This document shows positions 15,964 through 24,159 of a stretch of DNA of 64,000 nt, in pieces. Every line of letters begins with the position of its first letter. The stretch's first letter is position 1. Source of the DNA: Viridilinea sp964592425 (GTDB taxonomy: Bacteria > Chloroflexota > Chloroflexia > Chloroflexales > Chloroflexaceae); NCBI GenBank assembly GCA_964592425.1, contig CAZQCG010000001.1:124001-188000 (forward strand), given 5' to 3'. The notes below the pieces were generated by a model. The model was not told where the DNA came from. It made no database searches and saw nothing but the letters and a program-made list of their open reading frames with translations. Position numbers and translations under genes: made by a program.

Positions 15964-18900
15964 TCACCGCTCACGCCTGATCACTACCAACGTGACATCA
16001 TCAAACGGCGGCTGGCCGCGGGCATGGCGCGCCACCGCATCAAGCAGCGCCTGCAGCACCACCTCGGCGGGGGCGTGGCGCTGCTGACGGAGCAACGCCC
16101 GCAGGCGCTCGGTGCCAAACTCGAACTGGGCCTCGTCGATCGCCTCAGTGACGCCATCGGTGTAACAGACCAGCAGATCACCGGGGGCCATGGTCACCTC
16201 GGCCTCTTCCAGCTGAATCTGCTCAAGCACCCCCAGGGCAATGCCCGGCGTGCGCAACTCGCTGATCGCCCCGTCGTCCGCGCTGATCAGTAAGGGCGGG
16301 TTGTGCCCAGCAACCGTGTAGCGCAAACGCCCCGTCGCCGGATCAAGCACCCCGTAAAAGAGGGTGACGAACATACCCGACTCCGAGTCACGCGTAATCC
16401 AGTGATTGGCCCGTTCCATCGCCGGGGCCGGGGCCGCGCCGTCCAGGGCTGCGGCACGCACCAGCGAGCGGGCCAGGGCCATAAACAGTGCCGCCGGTAC
16501 GCCCTTGTCACTCACATCGGCGATGACAAAGCCCAACCTGGCCGAGGCCCCAGGTAAGCTCTCCGCCCCAACCGGCGCGACACCATCCGCAACCGCCTGC
16601 ACGTTGCCCAGCAGCCAGAAATCGAAGAAATCACCGCCTACCAGGCGCGCCGAACGCCATGCGGCTGCGATCTGCCAGCCCGGCAACACTGGTGGGGCTG
16701 CTGGCAAGAGCGACGTCTGGATCTCGCGGGCAACCTGCAACTCCTGCTCGAGGCGTACCGCAACCTCGGCCTCACGGGCAAGCAAAAGGCTCTCGAGCGC
16801 CCCGGCTACCTGGGCAGCCGCACCAATCGAGAGATTGGTCTGGCGCAGATCGGGGCCGGGTGCGCCCGGATCATAGTCCAGGATCAGCCCGCCAAGCAAC
16901 CCTGCCCGCCCAACCAGGGGAAGCACTAGCAACAGCCCGCTCAAGCCTGCCTCAAGCAGCTGCGGCCAGGCCACCGGGTGGGCATGAGCCTCAGCCAGAG
17001 TCAGCAGGCGCGGCGACGCACCAAGCGTTATCGCCTGAAGCTGGGCCAGCAGCGGTGCCTCGGCGGGGCTTAAGGGCTGCCCAACCAGGCGTGTGCGCAA
17101 CTCCACAGGCAGCCCGTAAGCCGCTACCAGCCTGAACAACTCCTCCTCACGCTCCCAGAGCAGACAGTAGCAGCGCGGGGCACCCAGGAGCAACGGCGAC
17201 AGACGTACGGCCGTGGCGACGAGCGCCTCCACACTGCCTGCCCGCCCGATATTCTCGGCCATCTGTAACAGCGCGTTAAGCGTCCAGGCCTCCTCCTGTT
17301 GAGCGCCGTAGCTGTTGGCGCTATCAATCGCCACCGCGATCTGATCGGCCAGGGTACGAATCACAAACAGGTCATCGGCATCAAAAGCATCGACCCGGTC
17401 ACTCTGCACATCAAGCACGCCCAGCACCTGCTCGCCGACCCGCAACGGCACCGCCAACTCCGAGCGCGTACTACGGCTATCGCGGATATAGCGCGGATCG
17501 TGGCGCACATCGCCGACCAGAATGAACTGCCCAGCCACCGCTGCATTCCCAACAATACCCTGGCCTAGATTGAGCGGCATCTGTTTGATGCGAACCAGTT
17601 GCTCACCGGCAGCAGTAGAAGCGCGGAAACGAATGCCTGTCACGCCTGCGTCCAGGGTAAAGATATGCACCGGGTGATAGCCAAAGCGCTCGCGGATGAG
17701 CCGCACCACCGAGGGCAGTAGTTGATCCAGATCGAGGATGGCAGTGACCTGCTCACTTACCTGCTGAATAGCCTGAAGTTGCACCGCACGCTGGTTCGCC
17801 TGGGCAAAAGCGCGGGCACGGCTGATCACCACGGCAGCCTGGTCGGCGATCAGCGAAAGCAGGCGCAGGTCATTGGCCACAAAAGCGCCGGGCTCATAGC
17901 TCTGCACCGAGATCGAACCGATTACCTCCTCACCGGCGATCAACGGCACATAGATCCCCGAGCGAGGCGGCCGCTCACTCTGGTAGCGGGGTCGCGCCGG
18001 CAGACGCTCTATCTCCTCGACAAAATCCTCGACCAGCAGGGCCTTGCCGGTCTGCCTGATCCAGCCGATCAGTCCATCGCCTGCCGCCAGGTCAACTGTC
18101 AGACGGGGCAGGCGTACACGATCCTGCACACGAACCAGCAGCGTATAGTTATCCCCCTCGAAGAGGCCGAGGTGAAAAGAGGAGGTATCGACAATCTTGC
18201 TTGCCTCGCGGTAGATCAGGTCACAGAGGGTCGCAACATCAAGCTCACTGCGGATGATCGCCCGACTGACCTCGTTGAGCATGGCCAACTCACGCACCGA
18301 GCGTTGCTGGCCAGCCAGGTTAAGCAATGCCCGGCGCAGGGTAGCCGCCGCCCCGATCAGGGCCAGACCGGCCATTAGAAAGTAGGCCATACCGAGGCGG
18401 GTGAAGATCGCCGCGCCAAGTAAGGCCAGGGGTAGCGGTGCGAGCTCGGTGATCAGCACCATACGCCAGGTGACCCGCCACCACGCGCTTACCCCACCGG
18501 GCCGGCCCTCGAGCAACTCGCGCCCGAGCCGTGCCAACTGGAGCACCCCCACATAGCTGAGCATACTCCAGATCAGCAGTGGCAACGGGGTAAGGGTCGC
18601 CGGGTCAAACTGTGGCTGGCCGGTGGCCAACCCGGCCATGGTCGCCCCAGCGAGAATTGCCACCGCACGCACACCGCCGTGCTGCAAAGGTTGCGCGCCC
18701 AGGGTATACACCGTCCGTGGGCGGTTATAGATCAGCGCCAGCAACACCCCTGCCAGCAACCCCTCCAGCCCAGCAATCAGCGCCGCCGCCGCCGGGCCAA
18801 GGCTCAAGGCAGCGGTGAGCAGAACCACTCCCGCCAGACTGTAGGCATCAGCGGGTGGCAGGCGGATGCTGAGCGCATCAAGGGCCAGGGCGAGAGCCGC

Positions 18901-19014
18901 AAAGAGGGCCAGCGTAGCTGGTGCAACCGACAGGCCGGGGGTCAACCACAACCAGATCCAGCCGAGGGCACCACCCGCCAGGGCATAAACTAGCAGCAGC
19001 CGCTCGCGGCTCAC
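15964..19014 (-). CDS. Membrane-bound GAF-domain SpoIIE-type serine phosphatase (RsbP/RsbU-like)
   Basis: 1016 residues. Seen: ~230 residues of hydrophobic segments (about seven helices), then three GAF-like domains at about 255-395, 415-560 and 575-735, then a coiled linker (EAEVAVRLEQELQVAREIQ) and a PP2C-type SpoIIE catalytic domain at about 790-1015 with GGDFFDFW, IADVSDKGVPAALFMA and GDLLVCYTDGVTEAID, so the metal-binding Asp residues are present. The GTG start overlaps the stop of the kinase-STAS gene as GTGA. Family role: it dephosphorylates STAS-domain antagonists in partner switching. Membrane plus GAF input suggests sensing of envelope or ligand state; the exact signal is unknown. 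Confidence 0.9.
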   Translation of the reverse strand: MSRERLLLVYALAGGALGWIWLWLTPGLSVAPATLALFAALALALDALSIRLPPADAYSLAGVVLLTAALSLGPAAAALIAGLEGLLAGVLLALIYNRPRTVYTLGAQPLQHGGVRAVAILAGATMAGLATGQPQFDPATLTPLPLLIWSMLSYVGVLQLARLGRELLEGRPGGVSAWWRVTWRMVLITELAPLPLALLGAAIFTRLGMAYFLMAGLALIGAAATLRRALLNLAGQQRSVRELAMLNEVSRAIIRSELDVATLCDLIYREASKIVDTSSFHLGLFEGDNYTLLVRVQDRVRLPRLTVDLAAGDGLIGWIRQTGKALLVEDFVEEIERLPARPRYQSERPPRSGIYVPLIAGEEVIGSISVQSYEPGAFVANDLRLLSLIADQAAVVISRARAFAQANQRAVQLQAIQQVSEQVTAILDLDQLLPSVVRLIRERFGYHPVHIFTLDAGVTGIRFRASTAAGEQLVRIKQMPLNLGQGIVGNAAVAGQFILVGDVRHDPRYIRDSRSTRSELAVPLRVGEQVLGVLDVQSDRVDAFDADDLFVIRTLADQIAVAIDSANSYGAQQEEAWTLNALLQMAENIGRAGSVEALVATAVRLSPLLLGAPRCYCLLWEREEELFRLVAAYGLPVELRTRLVGQPLSPAEAPLLAQLQAITLGASPRLLTLAEAHAHPVAWPQLLEAGLSGLLLVLPLVGRAGLLGGLILDYDPGAPGPDLRQTNLSIGAAAQVAGALESLLLAREAEVAVRLEQELQVAREIQTSLLPAAPPVLPGWQIAAAWRSARLVGGDFFDFWLLGNVQAVADGVAPVGAESLPGASARLGFVIADVSDKGVPAALFMALARSLVRAAALDGAAPAPAMERANHWITRDSESGMFVTLFYGVLDPATGRLRYTVAGHNPPLLISADDGAISELRTPGIALGVLEQIQLEEAEVTMAPGDLLVCYTDGVTEAIDEAQFEFGTERLRALLRQQRHAPAEVVLQALLDAVARHARGQPPFDDVTLVVIRRER

Positions 19015-19796
19015 GCACGCCCCTGGCCAAACGAAGCGCGGGCCTCGTCGACCGAGGTGTGAATAGCAAAGACCTGAGTGAAGCCCGTCAGGGCAAAGAC
19101 CTCATGCACCTGGGGCTGCAAGGCTGCCAGGCGCAACTCTCCGCCGAGGGTCATCAACTCTTTGCGCATCAGCAAGAGGGCGCGCAGGCCGCTGGAGGAG
19201 AGAAAGCTCACCAGGCTCAGATCGAGCAAAATGAAACGCGCCCCTTCGGCGATCTGTTCGTGGACAAGCCGGCTGAGTTGGGGAGCCGTCACCGCATCAA
19301 CCCGTCCGCTGACTGGCAGAACGACAACCTCATCATGGGGACCGCTGGTCATATACTTGACCATGGTAAGCAAGTTGCCGCCCTGCGGATTAAAATCAAA
19401 GCGCACCTCGTCCATCAGGCGCGTGATCAAATAGAGCCCGAGCCCGCCGATCTGGCGTTCTTCAAGTGGCGAGGTGATATCGGGAGGCGGGATACTCTGC
19501 GGATCAAAATGACGCCCGAAGTCACGCAGCACCACCACAAAACGCCCATCCTCACAGCTCCAGCTGAGCGTCAATGCACCAGGAGCGTCAGGATCGTAGG
19601 CGTGCTGAATGACATTGGTGGCCGCCTCATCGACCGCGAGCTGCACCTGCCAGGTCGCACGTTCATCAAGGCCAGCTAACTCAGCTGCCTCAGTCATAAA
19701 AGCGCTGATGCTGGCCAGAGCGTCGAGGTCGGCGGTGAGGGTAATGCTGTCCATCGTGGGCAAATCTTCTGCCGACACGTTAATGGGTGTTGCCAC
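19011..19796 (-). CDS. Fusion of RsbW-type anti-sigma kinase and STAS antagonist domain
   Basis: 261 residues. Seen: N-terminal ~140 residues are a GHKL serine kinase (N box DEAATNVIQHAY; DFGRHFDP; GGLGLYLITRLMDEV), and residues ~150-255 are a STAS domain (VLPVSGRVDAVTAPQL; LLDLSLVSFLSSSGLRALL). In classical systems these are separate proteins that bind each other. Start is uncertain: GTG 19796 directly abuts GAGGAGG, while an ATG at 19754 is an alternative. It lies between a single STAS gene (5-base gap) and the phosphatase (GTGA overlap), so all three form one operon. Self-regulation of kinase by its own STAS domain is inferred. Confidence 0.85.
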   Translation of the reverse strand: MATPINVSAEDLPTMDSITLTADLDALASISAFMTEAAELAGLDERATWQVQLAVDEAATNVIQHAYDPDAPGALTLSWSCEDGRFVVVLRDFGRHFDPQSIPPPDITSPLEERQIGGLGLYLITRLMDEVRFDFNPQGGNLLTMVKYMTSGPHDEVVVLPVSGRVDAVTAPQLSRLVHEQIAEGARFILLDLSLVSFLSSSGLRALLLMRKELMTLGGELRLAALQPQVHEVFALTGFTQVFAIHTSVDEARASFGQGRA

Positions 19797-19801
19797 CCTC
19801 C

Positions 19802-20152
19802 TCAGAACGAGCCGACCGCCTCAAGCGTACTGCTAAAGAGCTCAAAGAGTGAGGTGAAGCCGGTCAGATCAAAGACCTCTTTGATCCGTGGGGGCAGGTT
19901 GGCAATGCGGATATCACCACCCTCAAGGTCGGTGAGTTTCCAATCACGGGCGCGCTTGCGCGCCTCGATCAACACGCGCAGGCCCGGGCTGCTGATATAC
20001 TCCAGCCCGGCAAAATCAAGCACGATACGATAGCGCCCTTCATCGAACAGCGCCTCGATGCGTTGCTTCAACTGCGGTGAGGCGGTGGCATCGATGCGGC
20101 CCGACACCTCCAGCAGATCGACCCGATTAAAACGATGATGATCGATATGCAT
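19802..20152 (-). CDS. STAS-domain anti-sigma-factor antagonist
   Basis: 116 residues; ATG at 20152 preceded by GAGGAGGGG. Seen: the STAS pattern VDLLEVSGRIDATASPQLKQ and the phospho-site loop LEYISSPGLRVLIEARK. Aligned on the Gly-Leu to the DSSGL loop of SpoIIAA, the residue at the usual phosphoserine position is Pro, with two Ser just before it. Thus phosphorylation, if it occurs, would use a neighbouring Ser. It is the first gene of the three-gene partner-switching operon (STAS, kinase-STAS, phosphatase). No sigma factor gene is adjacent, so the regulated partner is unknown. Confidence 0.88.
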   Translation of the reverse strand: MHIDHHRFNRVDLLEVSGRIDATASPQLKQRIEALFDEGRYRIVLDFAGLEYISSPGLRVLIEARKRARDWKLTDLEGGDIRIANLPPRIKEVFDLTGFTSLFELFSSTLEAVGSF

Positions 20153-20189
20153 ACACCCCTCCTCAACACACGAGCATCCAACGCGGCAA

Positions 20190-20195
20190 ATTATA
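20190..20195 (-). promoter_or_regulatory. Extended -10 promoter of the partner-switching operon
   Basis: Minus-strand TATAAT preceded by TGC (extended -10 pattern), 38 bases upstream of the STAS gene start. No convincing -35 is seen; a second TATAAT lies about 50 bases further upstream near 20243. Confidence 0.4.
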
Positions 20196-20274
20196 GCACA
20201 TCACGCTGCATAAATGGGGACACTTCCTGGATTATATGCACGGCGGGTATGTTGCTGGGGTTCCCAAGCCCAGA

Positions 20275-21342
20275 TCAACGCACCAATGGCAGCGTGGCGC
20301 GGATGCGACGCAGGTGCATCAGTGTATCTAAGGCTGCCGCGTGAACATTGCTGTCACCATCCCCCATTGCGTGGGTGAGCGCACGCATCACCGGAGCCGT
20401 GGCGGCAGCCGTGCCCATACGCCCAAGGGTACGGGCAGCAGCCTCGCGGGTATAGGGGTCATTGTCGTCGATCAGTATAATCAGGCTGGCAATAATCGCA
20501 GGGCTACCAGCCAACTCACCAAGCTCACCAAGGGCAATCGCGGCGGCAGAGCGTACAAAATGATCCGGCTCACCGAGGCAGCGGCCCAGGTGCTCAACCA
20601 ATTGGGGCGAAGCAATGCGATCACGCAAAGCGCCCATCGTGCGTGCAGCGGCGAACCGGGTCTCCACATCGCTGTCGTAGATCGCCACGCGCATCAAGAG
20701 GTTCACCAATGGTTGCGGCGGCGTCTCGGTAAACAGGCTCAAGATCCGTGCTGCGGCAGCTCGAACATGCACCGCACTATCGTTCAGGCCGTCGTGAATC
20801 AAGACCAGGTCGGCGGCGGTGTAAGCACCATTGCGCACCCGCAGGCCACGGATCGCCTCATAGCGCGACTGCCAGCCCGGATCGTGTAACAGACGCCGCA
20901 ACAGGACAAAATCACTCGCGCCGAAACTGTCCAACTCGGCCAGCAAGCTCAGGCGTAGCCACTCATCACGGCTACTGTTCAAGCGCTGACGAGCCATATG
21001 AATAACGTTCAGGGTAACCAGGATCTGCTCAACTGCACCGCGCAGATCATCACGGCTGCGCAGTTCGCGTTCGATCAGCGCGGCAGCCTGAAAGCGCAGA
21101 CGAACCGCCCGCTGCACCAGCCGATCAGCCCCCGGCCCACGCGTCATCTCAGCCAGCGCCAGCACTGCGGCAACTGGAGTCACCTCGAATGCTGCCAGCC
21201 ACGGCTCAAGTGTCCGCACAACCAAGTAGCCAAGCAAGGTGCCTGTGCCAGCCAGCGACAGATCCTGGTGCGGGTTGCGGTTGAAGCCACCAAGACTCTC
21301 GGCAACCTGCGCCCGCCAGATCTCTTGATCAAATTCGGCCAT
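20275..21342 (-). CDS. HEAT-repeat protein
   Basis: 355 residues from the ATG at 21342; an in-frame ATG at 21390 is possible but would run into a palindrome. Seen: an N-terminal ~150-residue all-helical part without motif, then helical pairs typical of HEAT repeats, e.g. ESRYEA-like LRG, VHVRAAAARILSLF, VETRFAAARTMGALRD, HFVRSAAAIALGELGELAG and PYTREAAARTLGRMG, repeated at about 31-38-residue spacing to the end. Such proteins act as binding scaffolds; no catalytic motif is present. It is transcribed toward the partner-switching operon but separated from it by 122 bases with separate -10 elements. Confidence 0.75.
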   Translation of the reverse strand: MAEFDQEIWRAQVAESLGGFNRNPHQDLSLAGTGTLLGYLVVRTLEPWLAAFEVTPVAAVLALAEMTRGPGADRLVQRAVRLRFQAAALIERELRSRDDLRGAVEQILVTLNVIHMARQRLNSSRDEWLRLSLLAELDSFGASDFVLLRRLLHDPGWQSRYEAIRGLRVRNGAYTAADLVLIHDGLNDSAVHVRAAAARILSLFTETPPQPLVNLLMRVAIYDSDVETRFAAARTMGALRDRIASPQLVEHLGRCLGEPDHFVRSAAAIALGELGELAGSPAIIASLIILIDDNDPYTREAAARTLGRMGTAAATAPVMRALTHAMGDGDSNVHAAALDTLMHLRRIRATLPLVR

Positions 21343-21386
21343 AACAATAAACCTGTGCCCGAAGTCAAGAACATGTGATACCTGTA

Positions 21387-21417
21387 CCATAACGCAATTC
21401 TGCCGATTGCGCTATGG
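21387..21417. repeat. Inverted repeat between divergent genes
   Basis: Arms CCATAACGCAAT and ATTGCGCTATGG pair over 12 bp (one G-T) around a 7-base centre. It lies between the HEAT-repeat gene (minus) and the small membrane protein (plus), so it could be an operator shared by both. No matching copy was noticed elsewhere in the window. Confidence 0.5.
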
Positions 21418-21488
21418 GCCTGTGGTACCATGCACCAGGGTAGTCCTCCCCTATGGTAACGAAAGGAGTGGTGGGACACCACCATACA

Positions 21489-21671
21489 ATGATCCCTGAC
21501 CCCAACGACACCGAGGCGAGTGTTCAGCGTGTGCGGCGCGGCTGTATGTTTATGTCGCTGCTCTTCATCGCCTTCGCCGTGCTCTTCACGAGCGCAACCG
21601 GCAATCTCTTTTACTTGATCTTCCTGGTCATCGCCCTCGCCACCTTTATCTTCTCGCGCCTGGTACGCTGA
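21489..21671 (+). CDS. 60-residue small membrane protein
   Basis: Start placed at ATG 21489 (MIPDPNDTEASVQRVRRG); an ATG at 21453 in frame is the alternative. Seen: a polar N-terminus with Arg cluster, then ~40 hydrophobic residues (CMFMSLLFIAFAVLF and LFYLIFLVIALATFIFSRL), i.e. one long or two short membrane helices. AAAGGA at 21462-21467 is 21 bases from the ATG, but a 6-bp hairpin GTGGTG/CACCAC fills that gap and would bring it to about six bases when folded. Function unknown. It lies between the HEAT gene and the PP2C phosphatase. Confidence 0.6.
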   Translation: MIPDPNDTEASVQRVRRGCMFMSLLFIAFAVLFTSATGNLFYLIFLVIALATFIFSRLVR

Positions 21672-21710
21672 AACAGGCTACCTGCCCACGCTACCAGTGC
21701 TATACTCTCA

Positions 21711-21716
21711 ACCAGG
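21711..21716 (+). promoter_or_regulatory. Extended -10 promoter of the PP2C gene
   Basis: TATACT preceded by TGC, 28 bases upstream of the phosphatase ATG. The -35 region is not convincing. Confidence 0.4.
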
Positions 21717-21743
21717 ATCAGACGCCTGCCTGAGGAGCAACCC

Positions 21744-22922
21744 ATGCGAGTGCGCTTCAGCGCCCGTACCCACGTCGGGATGCGCCGCGAGGTCAACCAG
21801 GATGCCTATCTGACACGAGCGCTCGATCCTGCCACCCTGCTGGTCGTCTGCGACGGGATGGGTGGTCATGCGGCTGGCGAAGTGGCCAGTCGGCTGGCGG
21901 TCGAGACGATTGCGAACGAACTCAACCTCGCGCATCCGCCTGAGGTCGCCCTACGCGACGTATTGACCGCTGCCAATGAGCGTGTCTATAGTGAGGGCTA
22001 CGGCACGATGGGCACCACCGGCGTGATCGCCCTCCTGCTCAATAACCTCCTGCACGTCGCCAATGTCGGTGATAGCCGGGCCTACTTCATCCGCGAAGGC
22101 CAGATCAGCCAGATCTCGCAGGATCACTCCTTCGTCTCCGAACAGGTCGCTGCCGGTCTGATGACTCCCGAACAAGCCCGCGCCTCACAGATCCGCAATA
22201 TCATCACCAGAGCCCTTGGCCACACCGAGACCGTTGAGGTTGATCTCTTCCGCGTTGATCTGCACGCTGGCGATACGGTGTTGCTCTGCTCCGACGGTCT
22301 GCATGGGCTGGTCAGCGATGTCGAGATCGCCGAAACGGCCTCGATGCTACCCCCTGAAGAGGCGGTCAGTCGCCTGGTTGACCTGGCCAATGACCGCGGC
22401 GGGATCGACAATATCACCGTGGTGATCGCCCAGGTTGATGAGCTTGAGGCCCTGGCGACAACCACGCCCCTGGCGACGACCCAACCGCTCCCTCCCCAGA
22501 CGCTCCCAGCGCTAACGCTGCCGATGCAGCCGATTCCACCACCGGCACAGCCCCCCAGGTCAGCCGAACGCCCTCTCTCACGCCTCGGCCTGAGCCTGGC
22601 CGGGCTCACCGTCCTGGTGCTATTGGGCCTTGGTAGTTATGTCATGTTCTTCAGCGGCAGCAGCCTCGGCGCACCGCCACCCACACCCGGCCTGAGCCTT
22701 ACCACCCCCCCGAACCCCAGCGCCACCCTCGCCAAAGCCAGCCCTACCCCGGACAAGCCCACCACAAACACCACCGCCAGCCCCGCACGCCCCACAAACT
22801 CTCCTCCCAGTCCCTCACCGCTGATCGCCGCCAGCGCCACGCCCACCCGGCCAGAAGCGACCAGCCAGCCCTCCTCCAACTCCACGGTTCCCTCAGCCAC
22901 CAGCACCAGCCAGACCCCTTAA
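21744..22922 (+). CDS. PP2C-family Ser/Thr phosphatase with membrane anchor
   Basis: 392 residues; GAGGAG lies six bases before the ATG. Seen: catalytic domain at 1-235 with VNQDAYL, CDGMGGHAAGEVAS, GTTGVIALLL, NVGDSRAYFI, QDHSFVSEQ, LCSDGLHGLV and GGIDNITVVIA, so the metal-binding Asp residues are intact. After a Pro-rich linker there is one membrane helix at about 284-305 (LAGLTVLVLLGLGSYVMFF), then ~85 Pro/Thr/Ser-rich residues predicted outside the cell. It dephosphorylates Ser/Thr-kinase substrates, as do Stp/PstP proteins. No kinase gene is adjacent. Confidence 0.92.
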   Translation: MRVRFSARTHVGMRREVNQDAYLTRALDPATLLVVCDGMGGHAAGEVASRLAVETIANELNLAHPPEVALRDVLTAANERVYSEGYGTMGTTGVIALLLNNLLHVANVGDSRAYFIREGQISQISQDHSFVSEQVAAGLMTPEQARASQIRNIITRALGHTETVEVDLFRVDLHAGDTVLLCSDGLHGLVSDVEIAETASMLPPEEAVSRLVDLANDRGGIDNITVVIAQVDELEALATTTPLATTQPLPPQTLPALTLPMQPIPPPAQPPRSAERPLSRLGLSLAGLTVLVLLGLGSYVMFFSGSSLGAPPPTPGLSLTTPPNPSATLAKASPTPDKPTTNTTASPARPTNSPPSPSPLIAASATPTRPEATSQPSSNSTVPSATSTSQTP

Positions 22923-22982
22923 GCCATGGCTCACAACCGGCTAGAGGAGCTTGAGCACTGTATGATTGCGAAGAGTTCTGGT

Positions 22983-24143
22983 TCAGCCCGAATGCACCAG
23001 CACGCCATGGGCGGTCAGCCCGGCCAGGCCCGCCAGCACACCGCCAAGCAGCAGCGGCGCACCAGGGGCCACTGCGCCGAGCATCCAGGTCGCCGGGATG
23101 GGGGCCAGAATCCGCGCCAGGCTGTCCAGCGAGGTGAAGACCCCCAGCACCTGGCCGCGCTCCTGCGCACCACTATGGCGGGTCAAGAGGCTTTGCAGGC
23201 TCGGTGTGATCAAGCCTGAGCCCAGAGCGACAAAGAGCAGTGAGAGCAACAGCAACGGCCAGGTCACCGCAATAGCTGTGATCACCAGGGCCAGGTAAAG
23301 CAAAACCGTCCCTGTCAACACCAGACGCTCCTCACCGAAGCGCTGCACCAGGCGTCCGGTGAAGCCGACCTGCAGTATCACAGTGATTACGCCTACATAG
23401 GCCAGCAGCAGGCCCGTCTCACGTGGGCCGAAGCCGTAGCGCCGTTCGCAGTAGAGCGCAAATGTACTCTGGAAGCAGATCAGCGCCAGGGCGCTCAGAA
23501 AGCCGGTCTGGAAGAGTGGGCGTAGGCTGGGGCGCTGGCCCACCGCAATGATGGTTCGCAAGAGATCGATTGGTCTACCATGGCTCGTACCGCGCCGCTG
23601 GGGCGGCTCAGGCACGACCAACAGGGTCAGCAGGAAGGCCAGGCTGGCGACGCCGGATGCGGCGATGGCGGGAACCTGGAAGCCAAACTCGGCTAGCAAC
23701 CCGCCAATCACCGGCCCGAGAATGAAGCCCAGCCCGAAGGCTGCCCCGATCAGCGCCAGGCCCTTGGCCCGATCTTGCTCCTCAGTCACATCGCTAATGT
23801 AGGCCTGAGCCACCGTGATGTTGCCCGCCATCAGCCCGCCCACCAGGCGGGCCAGGAAGAGCATTGGCAAAGCCGAGGCCATAGCGAGCATAACAAAGCC
23901 CAGTACGGTGCCCGCCTGACTCACCAACAGTAGCGGGCGACGCCCCAGGCGATCCGAAAGTGCGCCAAGGATCGGCGCACCCACAAACTGTGCTGCTGCG
24001 TAGATCACCAGCAGCAGGCCGACCATCACGGTACTTGCCCCAAGCGTTTCGGCATAAAAGGGCAATAGCGGCAGGATGATTCCGAAGCCCATCAGGTCAA
24101 CAAAGGCTACCAGAAAGATCGCCAGCAGCGGCGAACGGCGCAT
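22983..24143 (-). CDS. MFS efflux transporter (DHA1/TetA-like)
   Basis: 386 residues from the ATG at 24143, preceded by GAGGAG six bases upstream. Seen: about twelve hydrophobic segments, opening with AIFLVAFVDLMGFGIILPLL as in TetA-type drug/proton antiporters, then the loop motif GALSDRLGRRPLLL between helices 2 and 3, and the helix-4/5 motif containing ISDVTEEQDRAKGLALIGAA. Substrate is unknown; tetracycline resistance cannot be assumed. It starts 16 bases after the stop of the cysteine-desulfurase-like gene, so they are co-transcribed. Confidence 0.88.
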   Translation of the reverse strand: MRRSPLLAIFLVAFVDLMGFGIILPLLPFYAETLGASTVMVGLLLVIYAAAQFVGAPILGALSDRLGRRPLLLVSQAGTVLGFVMLAMASALPMLFLARLVGGLMAGNITVAQAYISDVTEEQDRAKGLALIGAAFGLGFILGPVIGGLLAEFGFQVPAIAASGVASLAFLLTLLVVPEPPQRRGTSHGRPIDLLRTIIAVGQRPSLRPLFQTGFLSALALICFQSTFALYCERRYGFGPRETGLLLAYVGVITVILQVGFTGRLVQRFGEERLVLTGTVLLYLALVITAIAVTWPLLLLSLLFVALGSGLITPSLQSLLTRHSGAQERGQVLGVFTSLDSLARILAPIPATWMLGAVAPGAPLLLGGVLAGLAGLTAHGVLVHSG

Positions 24144-24159
24144 AGGGCGCTCCTCAGGT

